Positions 17,086 through 27,076 of a stretch of DNA of 64,000 nt are shown in pieces; the first letter of the stretch is position 1, and each line of letters begins with the position of its first letter. The stretch spans positions 186,001 to 250,000 of the forward strand of contig NZ_LHVO01000033.1 of NCBI RefSeq assembly GCF_001269925.1, in the 5' to 3' direction. The DNA is from Pseudomonas sp. MIACH (lineage in GTDB: Bacteria > Pseudomonadota > Gammaproteobacteria > Pseudomonadales > Pseudomonadaceae). The translations under genes were made by a program, and so were the position numbers. The notes under the pieces were generated by a model. It saw nothing but the letters and a program-made list of their open reading frames with translations, was not told where the DNA came from and did not search any database.

Positions 17086-17542
17086 CGACCCACTCAGCGT
17101 TGCCTTGCCCGTCGGGCAGTGTGGCGAGCCGATAAAGATTTGAAAAGTCCCTGTTTTGCCTCAGCGGTAACATTTTTGAAGCCAGTCGCTTCAAAAAAAG
17201 CCGTTGATATAACCGTCGGATCGGTACTTGTGCACATTAGTTGCGGCGTGTGTAACCAGGCTGTCAAGTGCTAGGCAGGACCGCCATTTGCCTGCAATGA
17301 AAATTTAAGTCAATGAAAAATCTGGCTTTTTTTTATTGGTGAAAAAATCGTCAGTTTGACTGCGGGCCCCGTTCCATGGGCCTTTGCGCGAGTTAAAGGG
17401 AGGTTGTCCACTGAGTTATCCACAGCTTCTGTGGATTGTCCCGAGCGCTTGCTCTAGAACGGGCGTGCAGGTTTTTTTCAGCTTTACCTGTACGAAAAAA
17501 AGAGTAGAGTGGCGCGCCTTCCGTTCTGTCCCACAGTGCTTT
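17086..17542. other. Intergenic stretch with a DnaA-box-like palindrome
   Basis: No coding sequence is supported. A T/A-rich part near 17270-17350 is followed by TTATCCACA at 17416-17424, which is a perfect DnaA box. It forms part of the perfect inverted repeat ATCCACAG-CTT-CTGTGGAT (17418-17436). The region just before 17543 holds the promoter and ribosome site of the Sel1-like gene. Confidence 0.55.
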
Positions 17543-17866
17543 ATGAAGTTTCGCTCAGTATCACCTTCTGTTACCGACACCCCGCAAACTGTTACCGCAC
17601 CCAAGCGCTTTTCCTTGAAAGTCGCCCTGTGGTTGCTCGACAGCCCACGCCTGGGGCACAGCACCAACGTCAAGCATTTCGCCGGGCGCTTGCTCAAGCA
17701 GCCGGCCCGCGAGGGCGTGGTTGCTGCGCAAAGCCGCCTGGGCCAATTGATGTGCCGTGAGTGCGGCAACGCCCGCGACCGCCGCATCGGCCACGACCTG
17801 CTGCGCCTGGCCGCCCGTGCCGGTGACCGCCGCGCCCAACGAGAACTGGGTCAGGTCGAAGACTGA
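17543..17866 (+). CDS. Short Sel1-repeat-like protein
   Basis: The product has 107 residues. The C-terminal half, RRIGHDLLRLAARAGDRRAQ followed by RELGQ, matches a Sel1/TPR-like repeat (AAxxGDxxAQxxLG). The preceding REGVVAAQSRLGQLMC resembles an incomplete repeat. The N-terminus is basic and disordered. Proteins of this kind usually bind other proteins. The ATG at 17543 is the only in-frame start near a plausible leader; the longer frame upstream is not conserved-looking. It is followed by rmuC, which may be co-transcribed. Confidence 0.72.
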   Translation: MKFRSVSPSVTDTPQTVTAPKRFSLKVALWLLDSPRLGHSTNVKHFAGRLLKQPAREGVVAAQSRLGQLMCRECGNARDRRIGHDLLRLAARAGDRRAQRELGQVED

Positions 17867-17927
17867 GCTGTCCTCACGCTCTACGCTTGGTTAACCTTGC
17901 TCCTTTTCGGTGATGGCGGAAATGGCT

Positions 17928-19406
17928 ATGGTTTTTGACTGGACCAGTATTGCCCTGGGCCTGGCTGGTGCCGCAGTGCCTTTATTGGCGGTGTGCTGGC
18001 AGATTCAGCGGCGGTTGACCGCGCGGACCACCGGCTGGGAACTGCTCGAAGAGCGCCTGGCCACTGCGCAACTGGCCCAGGAAGGCCTTGCCGCCCAACT
18101 GGATGCCAGTCGCGATGAAATCAGCGACTTGAGCCAGGCCAATGCCGCCAAACAGGCCGATCTCGCTGCTGTGCGCCGTGAAGTCGAGCTGTTGCAGATC
18201 GACCGCGACAACGCCCGCGACGCCGCCCACGCCTGGAACCTTGACCGCAGCGCCAAGGAAACCGAATTGCGCCGCCTCGACGCACTCTCTGCCGCCTTGC
18301 GCGCCGAGCTGCGCGAGCAGCAGGAAAGCCACCAGCAGCGCCTCGCCGACCTGCAAGGCTCGCGGGACGAGTTGCGTGCGCAGTTCGCTGAGTTGGCCGG
18401 CAAGATTTTCGATGAGCGTGAACAGCGCTTTGCCGAGACCAGCCAGGAGCGCCTGGGCCAGTTGCTCGATCCCTTGAAGGAGCGCATCCAGTCCTTCGAA
18501 AAACGCGTGGAAGAAAGCTACCAGAACGAGGCCCGCGAGCGCTTTTCCCTGGCCAAGGAGCTTGAACGCCTGCAGCAACTGAACTTGCGTCTGTCAGACG
18601 AAGCGACCAACCTGACCCGCGCCCTCAAGGGCCAGAAGACCCAGGGCAACTGGGGCGAGTTGATCCTCGAACGGGTGCTGGAACACGCAGGTTTGGAGAA
18701 GGGCCGCGAGTACCAGACCCAAGTCAGCTTGAAGGGTCCGGACGGCGAGCGCTTCCAGCCGGATGTGCTGATCATGTTGCCCGGTGACAAGCAGGTGGTG
18801 GTGGATTCCAAGGTCAGCCTGACGGCGTATCAGCAGTACGTCGCGGCCGATGACGAGGTGATCGGTCGAGAGGCCCTGAAGCAACACGTGCTGTCGCTGC
18901 GCAATCACGTCAAAGGCTTGGCCGGCAAGGACTACAAACGCCTGGAAGGCTTGCACAGCCTGGATTTCGTGTTGCTGTTCGTGCCGATCGAAGCCGCTTT
19001 TTCCGCTGCCTTGCAGGCTGAACCGAATCTGTTCCAAGAGGCGTTCGACCGTCATATCGTGATCGTCAGTCCTACGACGTTGCTCGCTACCCTGCGCGTG
19101 ATTGACAGCCTCTGGAAGCAAGAGCGTCAAAGCCAGAACGCCCGCGAAATCGCCGAACGCGCCGGTTGGCTGTACGACAAGTTCGTGCTGTTCATCCAGG
19201 ATCTGGACGAAGTGGGCAATCGTCTTCAGCAGTTGGATAAGGCTTACAGCGCGGCGCGAAACAAGCTGACAGATGGGCGCGGAAATCTGGTCAGCCGTAC
19301 CGAGCAGTTAAGGTTGCTCGGTGCGCGTGCCAGCAAAAGCCTGCCGGCGGATCTGCTGGAGCGGGCGATGACCGACGCTGACGGCGTCGCGCACCTTCCC
19401 GAATAA
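17928..19406 (+). CDS. rmuC: DNA recombination protein RmuC
   Basis: The product has about 492 residues. An N-terminal membrane segment (TSIALGLAGAAVPLLAVCW) precedes a long coiled coil (about residues 30-190, rich in Ala, Glu, Arg and Gln). The RmuC domain follows, with ALKGQKTQGNWGELILERVL, FQPDVLIMLPGDKQVVVDSK and LDFVLLFVPIEAAF. The last two resemble the PD-(D/E)XK-type nuclease core. RmuC limits recombination at inverted repeats. Three close ATG codons exist (17913, 17922, 17928); 17928 has GGCGGA at good spacing. Confidence 0.9.
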   Translation: MVFDWTSIALGLAGAAVPLLAVCWQIQRRLTARTTGWELLEERLATAQLAQEGLAAQLDASRDEISDLSQANAAKQADLAAVRREVELLQIDRDNARDAAHAWNLDRSAKETELRRLDALSAALRAELREQQESHQQRLADLQGSRDELRAQFAELAGKIFDEREQRFAETSQERLGQLLDPLKERIQSFEKRVEESYQNEARERFSLAKELERLQQLNLRLSDEATNLTRALKGQKTQGNWGELILERVLEHAGLEKGREYQTQVSLKGPDGERFQPDVLIMLPGDKQVVVDSKVSLTAYQQYVAADDEVIGREALKQHVLSLRNHVKGLAGKDYKRLEGLHSLDFVLLFVPIEAAFSAALQAEPNLFQEAFDRHIVIVSPTTLLATLRVIDSLWKQERQSQNAREIAERAGWLYDKFVLFIQDLDEVGNRLQQLDKAYSAARNKLTDGRGNLVSRTEQLRLLGARASKSLPADLLERAMTDADGVAHLPE

Positions 19407-19418
19407 ACACAATCCGAA

Positions 19419-19447
19419 AGCTGGGAGGGCAAGCCCCTTCCCACATT
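19419..19447. repeat. Imperfect REP-like palindrome between convergent genes
   Basis: GCTGGGAGGGCAAGCCCCTTCC followed by CACATTTT is a degraded copy of the TGTGGGAGGGGGC palindrome. It lies between the rmuC stop and the stop of the convergent hybrid kinase. Confidence 0.6.
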
Positions 19448-19466
19448 TTGACTGGGTACATTCGGT

Positions 19467-22400
19467 TTATAGAGGTAAGTGTCGACTCAGCAGCGCCCGC
19501 AGCGCGGCTGGCTTCACCGGCTTGGCGAGGTAATCCAGCCCCGCTGCATGCACCTTGGCCACCATCTCCGGGCGGCCATCGGCGCTGATGACCACGCCGG
19601 GAATCGGCTCCGCCAGTTCTGCGCGCAGCCAGCCCATCAACTCCGTACCGGTCTCACCGTGATCAAGGTGGTAATCCACCAGCGCCAGTTGCGGGCGTAT
19701 GCCTTGCGCCAGTAACGCTGCACATTGCGCTTGATCGGTGGCGGTCCACACCTCACAGCCCCAGCGCGTCAGCAGGCTGCGCATGCCGATCAGGATGCTT
19801 TCCTCGTTATCTACGCAGAGCACTTGTGCACCGCTCATGGGCAGGCCGTTTTCTTGTACGGCTTTGACCTGTGGGCTGGCCTGGTTGCGCGCCAGCGGCA
19901 CGCGCACGCTGAACACGCTGCCCTTGCCGGGCCATGAGCGCACGCTCAGGCGATGGCCCAGTACCCGGCACAGGCCGTCGGCAATCGCCAGGCCCAGGCC
20001 CAGGCCTTTCTCGGCGCGGGTCTGGTGGCTGTCCAGGCGCTTGAACTCTTCGAAGATCACCTTCTGTTTATCCTGCGGGATACCTGGGCCACGGTCCCAG
20101 ACTTCCAGGCACAGCTCGCCCTTGCGCCGGCGTACGCCGAGCAGCACCGAGCCATCGGAATATCGGAAAGCGTTAGTCAGGAAGTTCTGCAGGATCCGCC
20201 GCAGCAACTTGATGTCACTGTCGACGCGCACGCGGCTGCCGCGCAGACGGAAGCGCAAGCCTTGCTCCTGGGCCAGGGCCTTGAATTCGGCGCCGAGGGT
20301 GTCGAACAACTCATTGAGTGCAAACGGCTGGCGCTGCGGATTGATCTTGCCGTTTTCCAGGCGCGAGATATCCAGCAGGTCGCTGATCAGGTCTTCGGCG
20401 GAGCGCAGCGAGCTGTCCAGGTGCTGCACCAGTTGCCGGGCTTCGCTGGACAGGCCGTCGTTCTGGTGGGAGAGGGCGGCGGAGAACAGGCGTGCGGCGT
20501 TCAACGGCTGCATCAGGTCATGGCTGACCGCCGCGAGGAAGCGGGTCTTCGACTGGCTGGCGGACTCGGCCACACCTTTGGCATCGGTGAGCGCCACATT
20601 GAGCTGCGACAATTCGTGGGTGCGCTCGGTCACGCGTTGTTCAAGGCCTTCGTTGGCCTCGGTGAGGGCCTGCTCGGCTTCGCGGAACGCGGTAATGTCG
20701 GTGAAGCTCATGACAAAACCACCGCCCGGCATCGGGTTGCCGATCAGCTCGATCACCCGCCCATTCGGAAACAAGCGCTCGGATGTATGCGCTCGGCCCT
20801 GGCGCATCCAGTGCAGGCGGCGCGCCACGTGCACTTCGGCCTCGCCCGGCCCGCATAAACCGCGCTCGGCGTTGTAGCGAATGATGTCGGCAATCGGTCG
20901 GCCTACGCTGATCAGCCCGTCGGGGTAATTGAACAACTCCAGGTAACGTCGGTTCCAGGCCACCAGCTTGAGGGACTGGTCCACCACACTGATGCCCTGG
21001 GTGATGTTCTCGATGGCGCCTTGCAGCAACGCGCGGTTGAATTGCAGTACTTCCGACGCTTCGTCGGCGATGCGTACGACGTCCTCCAGTTGCATTTCCC
21101 GCCCTTCAATGGCGGCTTTTACTACGGCGCGGGTCGAAGAGGCGCCGAGGACACCGGCCAGTAATCGCTCGGTGTGGGCGATCCAGTCGTTGTCGGCATT
21201 CTGGTTGGGGTTAAAGCCTTTGCCCTGGCGATAGGCGAAGCGGATAAAGCTCTGCTGGGCGCGTTCTTCACCTACAAAACGCGCGGCCAGGCTGAGCAGG
21301 TCACTGATTTGTACCGACAGCATCGAGCGGGCATTGGCGCGCTGGCTGATTTCCTGGCCGATAAAGCGCCCGGCTTGCCAGTGTTCCGACACGCGCGTAC
21401 GCGACAGCATCGACACCCACACAAACAGCGTGAAGTTACCTGCCAGAGAGAACACCGTGCCCAAGGTCAGTGAGGTGACGGACAAGCCCAGCGGGTGCGA
21501 ATGCATCCACGTCAGTCCTGGGAAAAGGGCGAGAGACCAGCCCAGGCTTTTCGCCGTAACCGGTAGGACCAAGGTGTAGAACCACAGGAACGTACCGGTC
21601 GCCAACCCGGCGAACACGCCACGCCGGTTGGCCTGTTTCCAGTACAGCGCGCCAAGCATGGCCGGTGCCAGTTGGGTCACGGCGGCAAAGGCGATCTGGC
21701 CGATGGTCGCCAGGCTTGCAGTAGAGCCCAGCAGGCGGTAGCTGACATACGCCAGCAGCAGGATGATCACGATGCTGACCCGGCGCACCGACAGCATCCA
21801 GTGACGGAACACTTCGAACGGTCGCTCGGCGCTGGAACGGCGCAGCAACCAGGGCAGCAGCATGTCGTTGGAGACCATGGTCGACAAGGCAATGCTCGCC
21901 ACGATCACCATGCCGGTGGCCGCCGACGCGCCGCCGATAAACGCCAGCACGGCGAGGGCCGGATGAGCCTCGGCCATGGGCAGGCTGATCACGTAGGAGT
22001 CCGGCAGCACCGAGCCGGGCAGCATCATTTTGCCGCCCAAGGCGATCGGTACTACAAACAGCGCGGCAAGAATCAGGTAGGCCGGGAATACCCACTTGGC
22101 CAGGCGCAAATCCTGGGGGTCGATGTTCTCCACGACCGTCACATGGAACTGCCGAGGCAAGCAGATGATCGCCATCATGGCGACACCGGTTTGCACCACC
22201 ATCGATGGCCAGTTGATGGTTTCCTTCCAGTATTCCTCCAGGCGTGGTGCGAGCATCGCCTGGCTGAACAGGTCGCCGAAACCGTCGTACAGGCCGTAGG
22301 TCACAAACGCGCCGACTGCGAGAAACGCGAACAGCTTGACCAGGGATTCAAATGCAATCGCCAACACCATGCCACGGTGGTGTTCGGTGGCGTCGAGGTT

Positions 22401-22937
22401 GCGCGTACCGAACACAATGGTGAACAGCGCCAGTACCAGGGACACGATCAAGGCGGTGTCTTGCGCTCGGGTGCCGGTGGTGTCCGCGCCAGCACCGATC
22501 AGCAGGTTGACCCCCAGCACGATGCCTTTGAGTTGCAGGGCGATATAGGGCAGCACGCCCACCAGGCAGATCAGCGCGACCACCACCGCCAGGGACTGGG
22601 ATTTGCCGTAGCGTGCGGCGATGAAGTCGGCGATGGAGGTGATGTTTTCCTGCTTGCTGATCAGGATCATCTTCTGCAGCACCCAGGGTGCCAGCACCAG
22701 CAACAGCACCGGTCCAAGGTAGATCGGTAAAAACGCCCACAGTTGTTCGGCGGCCTGGCCTACGGCGCCGAAGAAGGTCCAGCTGGTGCAATAAACTGCC
22801 AGCGACAGGCTGTACACCCAGGCACGCATACGCGGCGGCAATGGCGCACGGCGACGGTCACCGTAGAAGGCGATGGCAAACATAATGGCCATATAGGCCA
22901 GGGCAACGGCGGCGATCAGCCCGCTGGACAGCGTCAT
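19467..22937 (-). CDS. Hybrid sensor histidine kinase with sodium/solute symporter-like sensor
   Basis: The product has about 1156 residues. The first ~500 form a multi-helix SSS (SLC5-like) transporter domain. A PAS segment follows (about 640-760, RYLELFNYPDG). The kinase core has His806 in AAVSHDLMQPLNA, an N-box region, and the G-box motifs DRGPGIP and KGLGLGLAI. A C-terminal receiver domain carries Asp1088 in ALVDYHLD. The layout is that of CbrA-type sensors extended by a receiver, as in PA3271 of P. aeruginosa. The ATG at 22937 follows CGGAG; an in-frame ATG five codons upstream is less likely. No cognate regulator is adjacent. Confidence 0.9.
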   Translation of the reverse strand: MTLSSGLIAAVALAYMAIMFAIAFYGDRRRAPLPPRMRAWVYSLSLAVYCTSWTFFGAVGQAAEQLWAFLPIYLGPVLLLVLAPWVLQKMILISKQENITSIADFIAARYGKSQSLAVVVALICLVGVLPYIALQLKGIVLGVNLLIGAGADTTGTRAQDTALIVSLVLALFTIVFGTRNLDATEHHRGMVLAIAFESLVKLFAFLAVGAFVTYGLYDGFGDLFSQAMLAPRLEEYWKETINWPSMVVQTGVAMMAIICLPRQFHVTVVENIDPQDLRLAKWVFPAYLILAALFVVPIALGGKMMLPGSVLPDSYVISLPMAEAHPALAVLAFIGGASAATGMVIVASIALSTMVSNDMLLPWLLRRSSAERPFEVFRHWMLSVRRVSIVIILLLAYVSYRLLGSTASLATIGQIAFAAVTQLAPAMLGALYWKQANRRGVFAGLATGTFLWFYTLVLPVTAKSLGWSLALFPGLTWMHSHPLGLSVTSLTLGTVFSLAGNFTLFVWVSMLSRTRVSEHWQAGRFIGQEISQRANARSMLSVQISDLLSLAARFVGEERAQQSFIRFAYRQGKGFNPNQNADNDWIAHTERLLAGVLGASSTRAVVKAAIEGREMQLEDVVRIADEASEVLQFNRALLQGAIENITQGISVVDQSLKLVAWNRRYLELFNYPDGLISVGRPIADIIRYNAERGLCGPGEAEVHVARRLHWMRQGRAHTSERLFPNGRVIELIGNPMPGGGFVMSFTDITAFREAEQALTEANEGLEQRVTERTHELSQLNVALTDAKGVAESASQSKTRFLAAVSHDLMQPLNAARLFSAALSHQNDGLSSEARQLVQHLDSSLRSAEDLISDLLDISRLENGKINPQRQPFALNELFDTLGAEFKALAQEQGLRFRLRGSRVRVDSDIKLLRRILQNFLTNAFRYSDGSVLLGVRRRKGELCLEVWDRGPGIPQDKQKVIFEEFKRLDSHQTRAEKGLGLGLAIADGLCRVLGHRLSVRSWPGKGSVFSVRVPLARNQASPQVKAVQENGLPMSGAQVLCVDNEESILIGMRSLLTRWGCEVWTATDQAQCAALLAQGIRPQLALVDYHLDHGETGTELMGWLRAELAEPIPGVVISADGRPEMVAKVHAAGLDYLAKPVKPAALRALLSRHLPL

Positions 22938-23056
22938 GGTAACTCCGAGCATAAGAACACCCAGGCATTCCAGGCCCGGTTGGACAGTCTCGCATGATGC
23001 CTGGGGTTAGTCAGTGTCGACCAAGGTCGTGTGGGATCTAATGTCGCAGTGGGCGT

Positions 23057-23455
23057 TTAGCGCGGTGGCAGGGTTTTCTGGCGCAGGATGTAGATTGTCA
23101 CCAGCACGGCGCTGGTCAGCATGAACCCGCGGGCCCATGGCAATGGCACCAGGTAGCAGGAAAAACCGATACTCAACCACATCAAGCCGATGGCGTAGAC
23201 CTTGCCCTTGAGCGGGATGCCGTTGCCATCCAGATAATCACGAATCCAGGGGCCCAGGCGCGGGTGTTCCACCAGCCACTGGTAGAAACGCGGGGAGCTG
23301 CGAGCGAAGCAGGCGGCGGCGAGCAGGAGGAAGGGCGTGGTCGGCAATACCGGCAGGAAAATACCGATTACTCCCAACGCTACGCTCAGCCAGCCGATGG
23401 CCAGCAGCACGTAGCGCAGGAGCAGCGAGCGATTGCCCATGGGTGTCACGGGCAA
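23057..23455 (-). CDS. DUF454 (YbaN) family inner membrane protein
   Basis: The product has 132 residues. The signature GVIGIFLPVLPTTPFLLLAA and the following CFARSSPRFYQWLVEHP define the YbaN/DUF454 family. The helices lie near residues 13-45, 85-102 and 105-122. The role is unknown in the family. The start could also be the ATG five codons later. Its 5' end is separated by only five bases from the stop of the upstream YecA-family gene, so the two are probably one transcript. Confidence 0.85.
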   Translation of the reverse strand: MPVTPMGNRSLLLRYVLLAIGWLSVALGVIGIFLPVLPTTPFLLLAAACFARSSPRFYQWLVEHPRLGPWIRDYLDGNGIPLKGKVYAIGLMWLSIGFSCYLVPLPWARGFMLTSAVLVTIYILRQKTLPPR

Positions 23456-23460
23456 GCGAC

Positions 23461-24048
23461 TCAGTGGTGGCGTGGCTTGAGGATCGCCGGTTTTTCGTCA
23501 GGGGCGTTGCACAGCAGGTACAGCGCGGTCAGGGCTTCCGGGATCTGAACGATCATGTCGTCCATCAGGTTGGCGTCGGCGGCGATATCGGAAAACTCAG
23601 CTTCCTCCTCAAACAGCCCCGAACCGACCATGATCGGCAGCAGCATTTCGCTGACTTCTTCCTCGGCGGATTCGAACCAGGCCGCTTCGCGCAGGAACAC
23701 CCCTTCCATAAAGCCAATGCACCAGCCGCGCAGGTCGGAGTCGTCCGGGTCTTCACCCAGGTCCAGCTCGCACGGCAGTTCGAACTCCTCATCGGAGGCC
23801 AGTTGACGACCGATGTGGGCCTTGAGGGCCAGCAGGGTGGATTCGATTTCTTCGCGCTGGGCGGCGTCGGCGTAATGCGGTTCTTCGGCGAACAGCGCGT
23901 CGATCCATTCACGGTCGGGAACGATATCGGAGCAGATCGACAGGGCGGTCAGGTAGCCGTGGGCGGCCACGTAGTCCAGCGCCTCGTCATGCAGCTCATC
24001 GGCGTCGAGGAAGGCTTGCAGGCGGGTTAGTTGCTCAGCGAAGGACAT
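23461..24048 (-). CDS. YecA/UPF0149 family protein
   Basis: The product is a 195-residue acidic soluble protein. The segments ELHDEALDYVAAHGYLTALS near residue 20 and DLRGWCIGFMEGVFLR near residue 105 are typical of the YecA/UPF0149 family. There the first part normally gives LDGFLTAL and the second W.xGFxxG. The C-terminal SEC-C zinc motif present in some members is absent. The ATG at 24048 is selected because the upstream extension is non-coding in character; AGGTAGTCCTTCA lies before it. The function of the family is unknown. Confidence 0.78.
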   Translation of the reverse strand: MSFAEQLTRLQAFLDADELHDEALDYVAAHGYLTALSICSDIVPDREWIDALFAEEPHYADAAQREEIESTLLALKAHIGRQLASDEEFELPCELDLGEDPDDSDLRGWCIGFMEGVFLREAAWFESAEEEVSEMLLPIMVGSGLFEEEAEFSDIAADANLMDDMIVQIPEALTALYLLCNAPDEKPAILKPRHH

Positions 24049-24327
24049 TGAAGGACTACCTTGGGAATAAACGATGCTGAATTCTAGGCTTTCTTGCGCG
24101 CCCAAGCCAGTCGGCATGCATATTTGCCAGGTTTTTGAGACAGGCTGCAATTCGTCAGCGGCGCCCTTTGCCGGATGACGCTCGGGTATACTGCCGCGTT
24201 TTGTGATGCCCCTGCAGGCCAAGCGCCAGACCGAGAAAACTTCGCTTACGGATTATTTTCCGTGACGCCGCATTTTTTCGGCCAGCCTGTACAGAGGGAT
24301 TTCGGCACTATTTTGTTGGAGTTATAC

Positions 24328-26454
24328 ATGCTCGATCAGGCTCAACGCGTCCTCAAGGACATCTTCGGCTACGACAGTTTTCGTGGCCGCCAGGGTGCGA
24401 TCATTGAGCGCGTGGCCAAGGGGGGCGATGCCCTGGTCCTGATGCCTACCGGCGGCGGCAAGTCGTTGTGTTTCCAGGTGCCGGCGTTGTTGCGCAACGG
24501 GCTGGCAGTAGTGGTGTCGCCGCTGATCGCGTTGATGGACGACCAAGTCGCGACCCTGGAAGAGCTCGGCGTGGCTGCCGCCGCCTTGAACTCTACCCTC
24601 AGTGCCGAGCAGCAGCGCGACCTGGCCGCGCGGATCAAGCGCGGTGAAGTGAAGATGCTCTACCTGGCCCCTGAGCGCCTGGTGCAACCGCGCATGCTGG
24701 CGTTTTTACAGAGCCTGGAAATCGCCCTGTTCGCCATCGACGAAGCCCACTGCGTATCGCAATGGGGGCATGATTTCCGCCGCGAATACTTGCAGCTCGG
24801 GCAACTGGCGGAGTTGTTCCCGGACGTTCCCCGCATCGCCCTGACCGCCACCGCCGACAAGCGCACCCGTGAAGAAATCGTCGAGCGTCTGCACCTGCAG
24901 AACGCTGAGCGTTTCCTGTCGAGCTTCGACCGGCCGAATATTTTCTACCGCATCGTGCCCAAGGAGCAGCCACGCAAGCAGTTGCTGGCGTTCCTCTCCG
25001 AGCGGCGCAGCGATGCGGGCATTGTCTATTGCCTGTCGCGCAAGAAGGTCGATGAAGTGGCCGCATTCCTCTGCGAACAGGGCTACCCGGCGCTGCCGTA
25101 CCACGCCGGCCTGCCCAACGAAACGCGCTCTGCCCACCAGAAACGCTTCCTCAACGAGGAAGGCCTGATCATGGTGGCCACCATCGCGTTCGGCATGGGC
25201 ATCGACAAATCCAACGTGCGCTTCGTGGCGCATATGGATCTGCCCAAGTCCCTTGAGGCCTATTACCAGGAGACCGGGCGTGCCGGCCGTGATGGCCTGC
25301 CGGCGGATGCCTGGATGGTCTATGGCCTGCAGGACGTGGTGATGCTCAAGCAGATGCTGCAGAACTCCGAAGGCGATGAGCGCCACAAGCGCCTGGAGCA
25401 GCACAAGCTCGACGCGATGCTCTCGCTGTGTGAAGAGACCCGCTGCCGCCGCCAGACCTTGCTGGCGTACTTCGACGAGGACATGCCGCAACCGTGCGGC
25501 CACTGCGATAACTGCATTGATGGTGTACAGACCTGGGACGCCACCGAGCCGGCCCGTCAGGCACTCTCGACGATCTACCGCACCGGCCAGCGTTATGGCG
25601 TAGGCCATCTGGTGGATGTGCTGCTGGGCAAGGACAATGAAAAAGTGCGCAGCTTCGGCCACGAAAAACTCTCGGTCTACGGCGTCGGCAAGGCCCGTGC
25701 CGAAGGTGAGTGGCGTTCGTTGTTCCGGCAGATGGTCGCGCGTGGCCTGGTGGACATCGATATCGAAGGGTATGGCGGCCTGCGCCTGAACGACAGTTGC
25801 CGGCCCCTTCTCAAGGGCGAGGTGAGCCTGGAGCTGCGCCGCGACCTCAAGCCGCAAACGACCGCCAAGACCAGCACCAGCCAGGCCAGCCAGCTTGTGC
25901 GGGGCGAAGAGCGCGAACAGTGGGAAGCCCTGCGTACCCTGCGACGCAAGCTGGCCCAGGAACACAGCGTGCCGCCGTACGTTATTTTTCCCGACTCCAC
26001 CTTGCTGGAAATGCTGCGCGAGCAGCCCACCACCATGGCCGAAATGGCCCGGGTCAGCGGCGTGGGTGCGCGTAAGCTGGAGCGCTACGGTCAGGCGTTC
26101 CTCGAAGTGCTCGGTGGCCAGGCCGAAGCACCGAAGGAAATCGCCGACATTCGCCACGAACTGATCAGCCTGGCACGCGCCGGCATGACCCCGATCCAGA
26201 TCGCCGGCCAACTGCAATGCTCGGAGAAAAACGTCTACACCTTACTGGCCGAATCCATCGGCAAGCAGCAGTTGTCCCTGGAGCAGGCCCTTGATTTGCC
26301 GGAAGATCTGCTCGGCGAAATCCAGGATGCATTCCTTGACGGAGAAGGCGAATTGCCACCGGTTGCGGAGATCGCACCGCTGTTTGCCGGGCGTGTTCCT
26401 GAAGGGGTTTTGTATTGCGTGCGGGCCGCTTTGCAGTCTGAATTCGAAATTTAG
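24328..26454 (+). CDS. recQ: ATP-dependent DNA helicase RecQ
   Basis: The product has 708 residues. The superfamily 2 helicase has Walker A TGGGKS (residues 41-46), DEAH at 138-141 in [17 protein letters not shown], and motif [11 protein letters not shown]. The RQC domain holds zinc cysteines in CEETRCRR and CGHCDNC, followed by the winged helix ([15 protein letters not shown]). A C-terminal HRDC domain spans about residues 525-605. RecQ unwinds DNA 3' to 5' in RecF-pathway repair. TTGGAG lies nine bases before the ATG at 24328. A longer open frame upstream has no support. Confidence 0.96.
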   Translation: MLDQAQRVLKDIFGYDSFRGRQGAIIERVAKGGDALVLMPTGGGKSLCFQVPALLRNGLAVVVSPLIALMDDQVATLEELGVAAAALNSTLSAEQQRDLAARIKRGEVKMLYLAPERLVQPRMLAFLQSLEIALFAIDEAHCVSQWGHDFRREYLQLGQLAELFPDVPRIALTATADKRTREEIVERLHLQNAERFLSSFDRPNIFYRIVPKEQPRKQLLAFLSERRSDAGIVYCLSRKKVDEVAAFLCEQGYPALPYHAGLPNETRSAHQKRFLNEEGLIMVATIAFGMGIDKSNVRFVAHMDLPKSLEAYYQETGRAGRDGLPADAWMVYGLQDVVMLKQMLQNSEGDERHKRLEQHKLDAMLSLCEETRCRRQTLLAYFDEDMPQPCGHCDNCIDGVQTWDATEPARQALSTIYRTGQRYGVGHLVDVLLGKDNEKVRSFGHEKLSVYGVGKARAEGEWRSLFRQMVARGLVDIDIEGYGGLRLNDSCRPLLKGEVSLELRRDLKPQTTAKTSTSQASQLVRGEEREQWEALRTLRRKLAQEHSVPPYVIFPDSTLLEMLREQPTTMAEMARVSGVGARKLERYGQAFLEVLGGQAEAPKEIADIRHELISLARAGMTPIQIAGQLQCSEKNVYTLLAESIGKQQLSLEQALDLPEDLLGEIQDAFLDGEGELPPVAEIAPLFAGRVPEGVLYCVRAALQSEFEI

Positions 26455-26575
26455 TGTGCCAATTACGACAATGTAACGAATCAGTACATAGCAAGTCTTG
26501 CCTAGTGACATGGCTCATGCTTAGCTGACTAATAATTAGCCATACTTTATTTTCAGTCTAAACCATGAGTTTTTT

Positions 26576-27010
26576 ATGCCGTTAACCGATCAACACCGTT
26601 TTGGCATGCAACTGGCGCAAATGTCCCGAGGTTGGCGCGCTGAGCTCGACCGCCGTTTGGCCGGGCTGGGCCTGTCCCAGGCGCGTTGGCTGGTGCTGCT
26701 GCACCTGGCCCGTTTCGAAGAAGCCCCCACTCAGCGCGAGCTGGCGCAAAGCGTCGGTGTAGAAGGGCCGACCCTGGCCCGTTTGCTCGACAGCCTCGAA
26801 GGCCAGGGCCTGGTGCAACGCCAGGCCGTGGTGGAAGACCGTCGCGCCAAGCGCATCCTGCTGTGTGACACTGCCAAACCGTTGATCGAACAGATCGAGA
26901 CTATCGCCACCGCCTTGCGTCACGAGCTGTTTGTCGGTGTTGACGAAGAAGATATGCGTGTCTGCATGCGGGTGCATGGGCACATCCTGGCGAACCTGGA
27001 AAAGTCCTGA
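26576..27010 (+). CDS. MarR/SlyA family transcriptional regulator
   Basis: The product has 144 residues. The winged helix is clear: TQRELAQSVGVEGPTLARLL (helices, about residues 52-72), then the wing VQRQAVVEDRRAKRILL. The N-terminal MPLTDQHRFGMQLAQMSRGW and LDRRLAGLGLSQARWL are SlyA-like dimer and core helices. The gene lies between recQ and the convergent plpD; the same kind of gene sits near plpD in P. aeruginosa. Its targets are not evident from this window. A TAATAATTAGCCAT A/T-rich stretch just upstream may be its promoter or operator. Confidence 0.88.
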   Translation: MPLTDQHRFGMQLAQMSRGWRAELDRRLAGLGLSQARWLVLLHLARFEEAPTQRELAQSVGVEGPTLARLLDSLEGQGLVQRQAVVEDRRAKRILLCDTAKPLIEQIETIATALRHELFVGVDEEDMRVCMRVHGHILANLEKS

Positions 27011-27023
27011 TTCGTCCCCGGTA

Positions 27024-27058
27024 GCAGCTGTCGAACCTCGCCGGGGCTCGACAGCTGC
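27024..27058. other. Hairpin between convergent genes
   Basis: GCAGCTGTCGA (27024-27034) and TCGACAGCTGC (27048-27058) are a perfect 11-base inverted repeat. They lie between the stops of the MarR gene and the convergent plpD. There is no T-run, so it may end transcripts with Rho or protect the 3' ends. Confidence 0.6.
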
Positions 27059-27076
27059 GAGTGTGAACGGGGGTGG

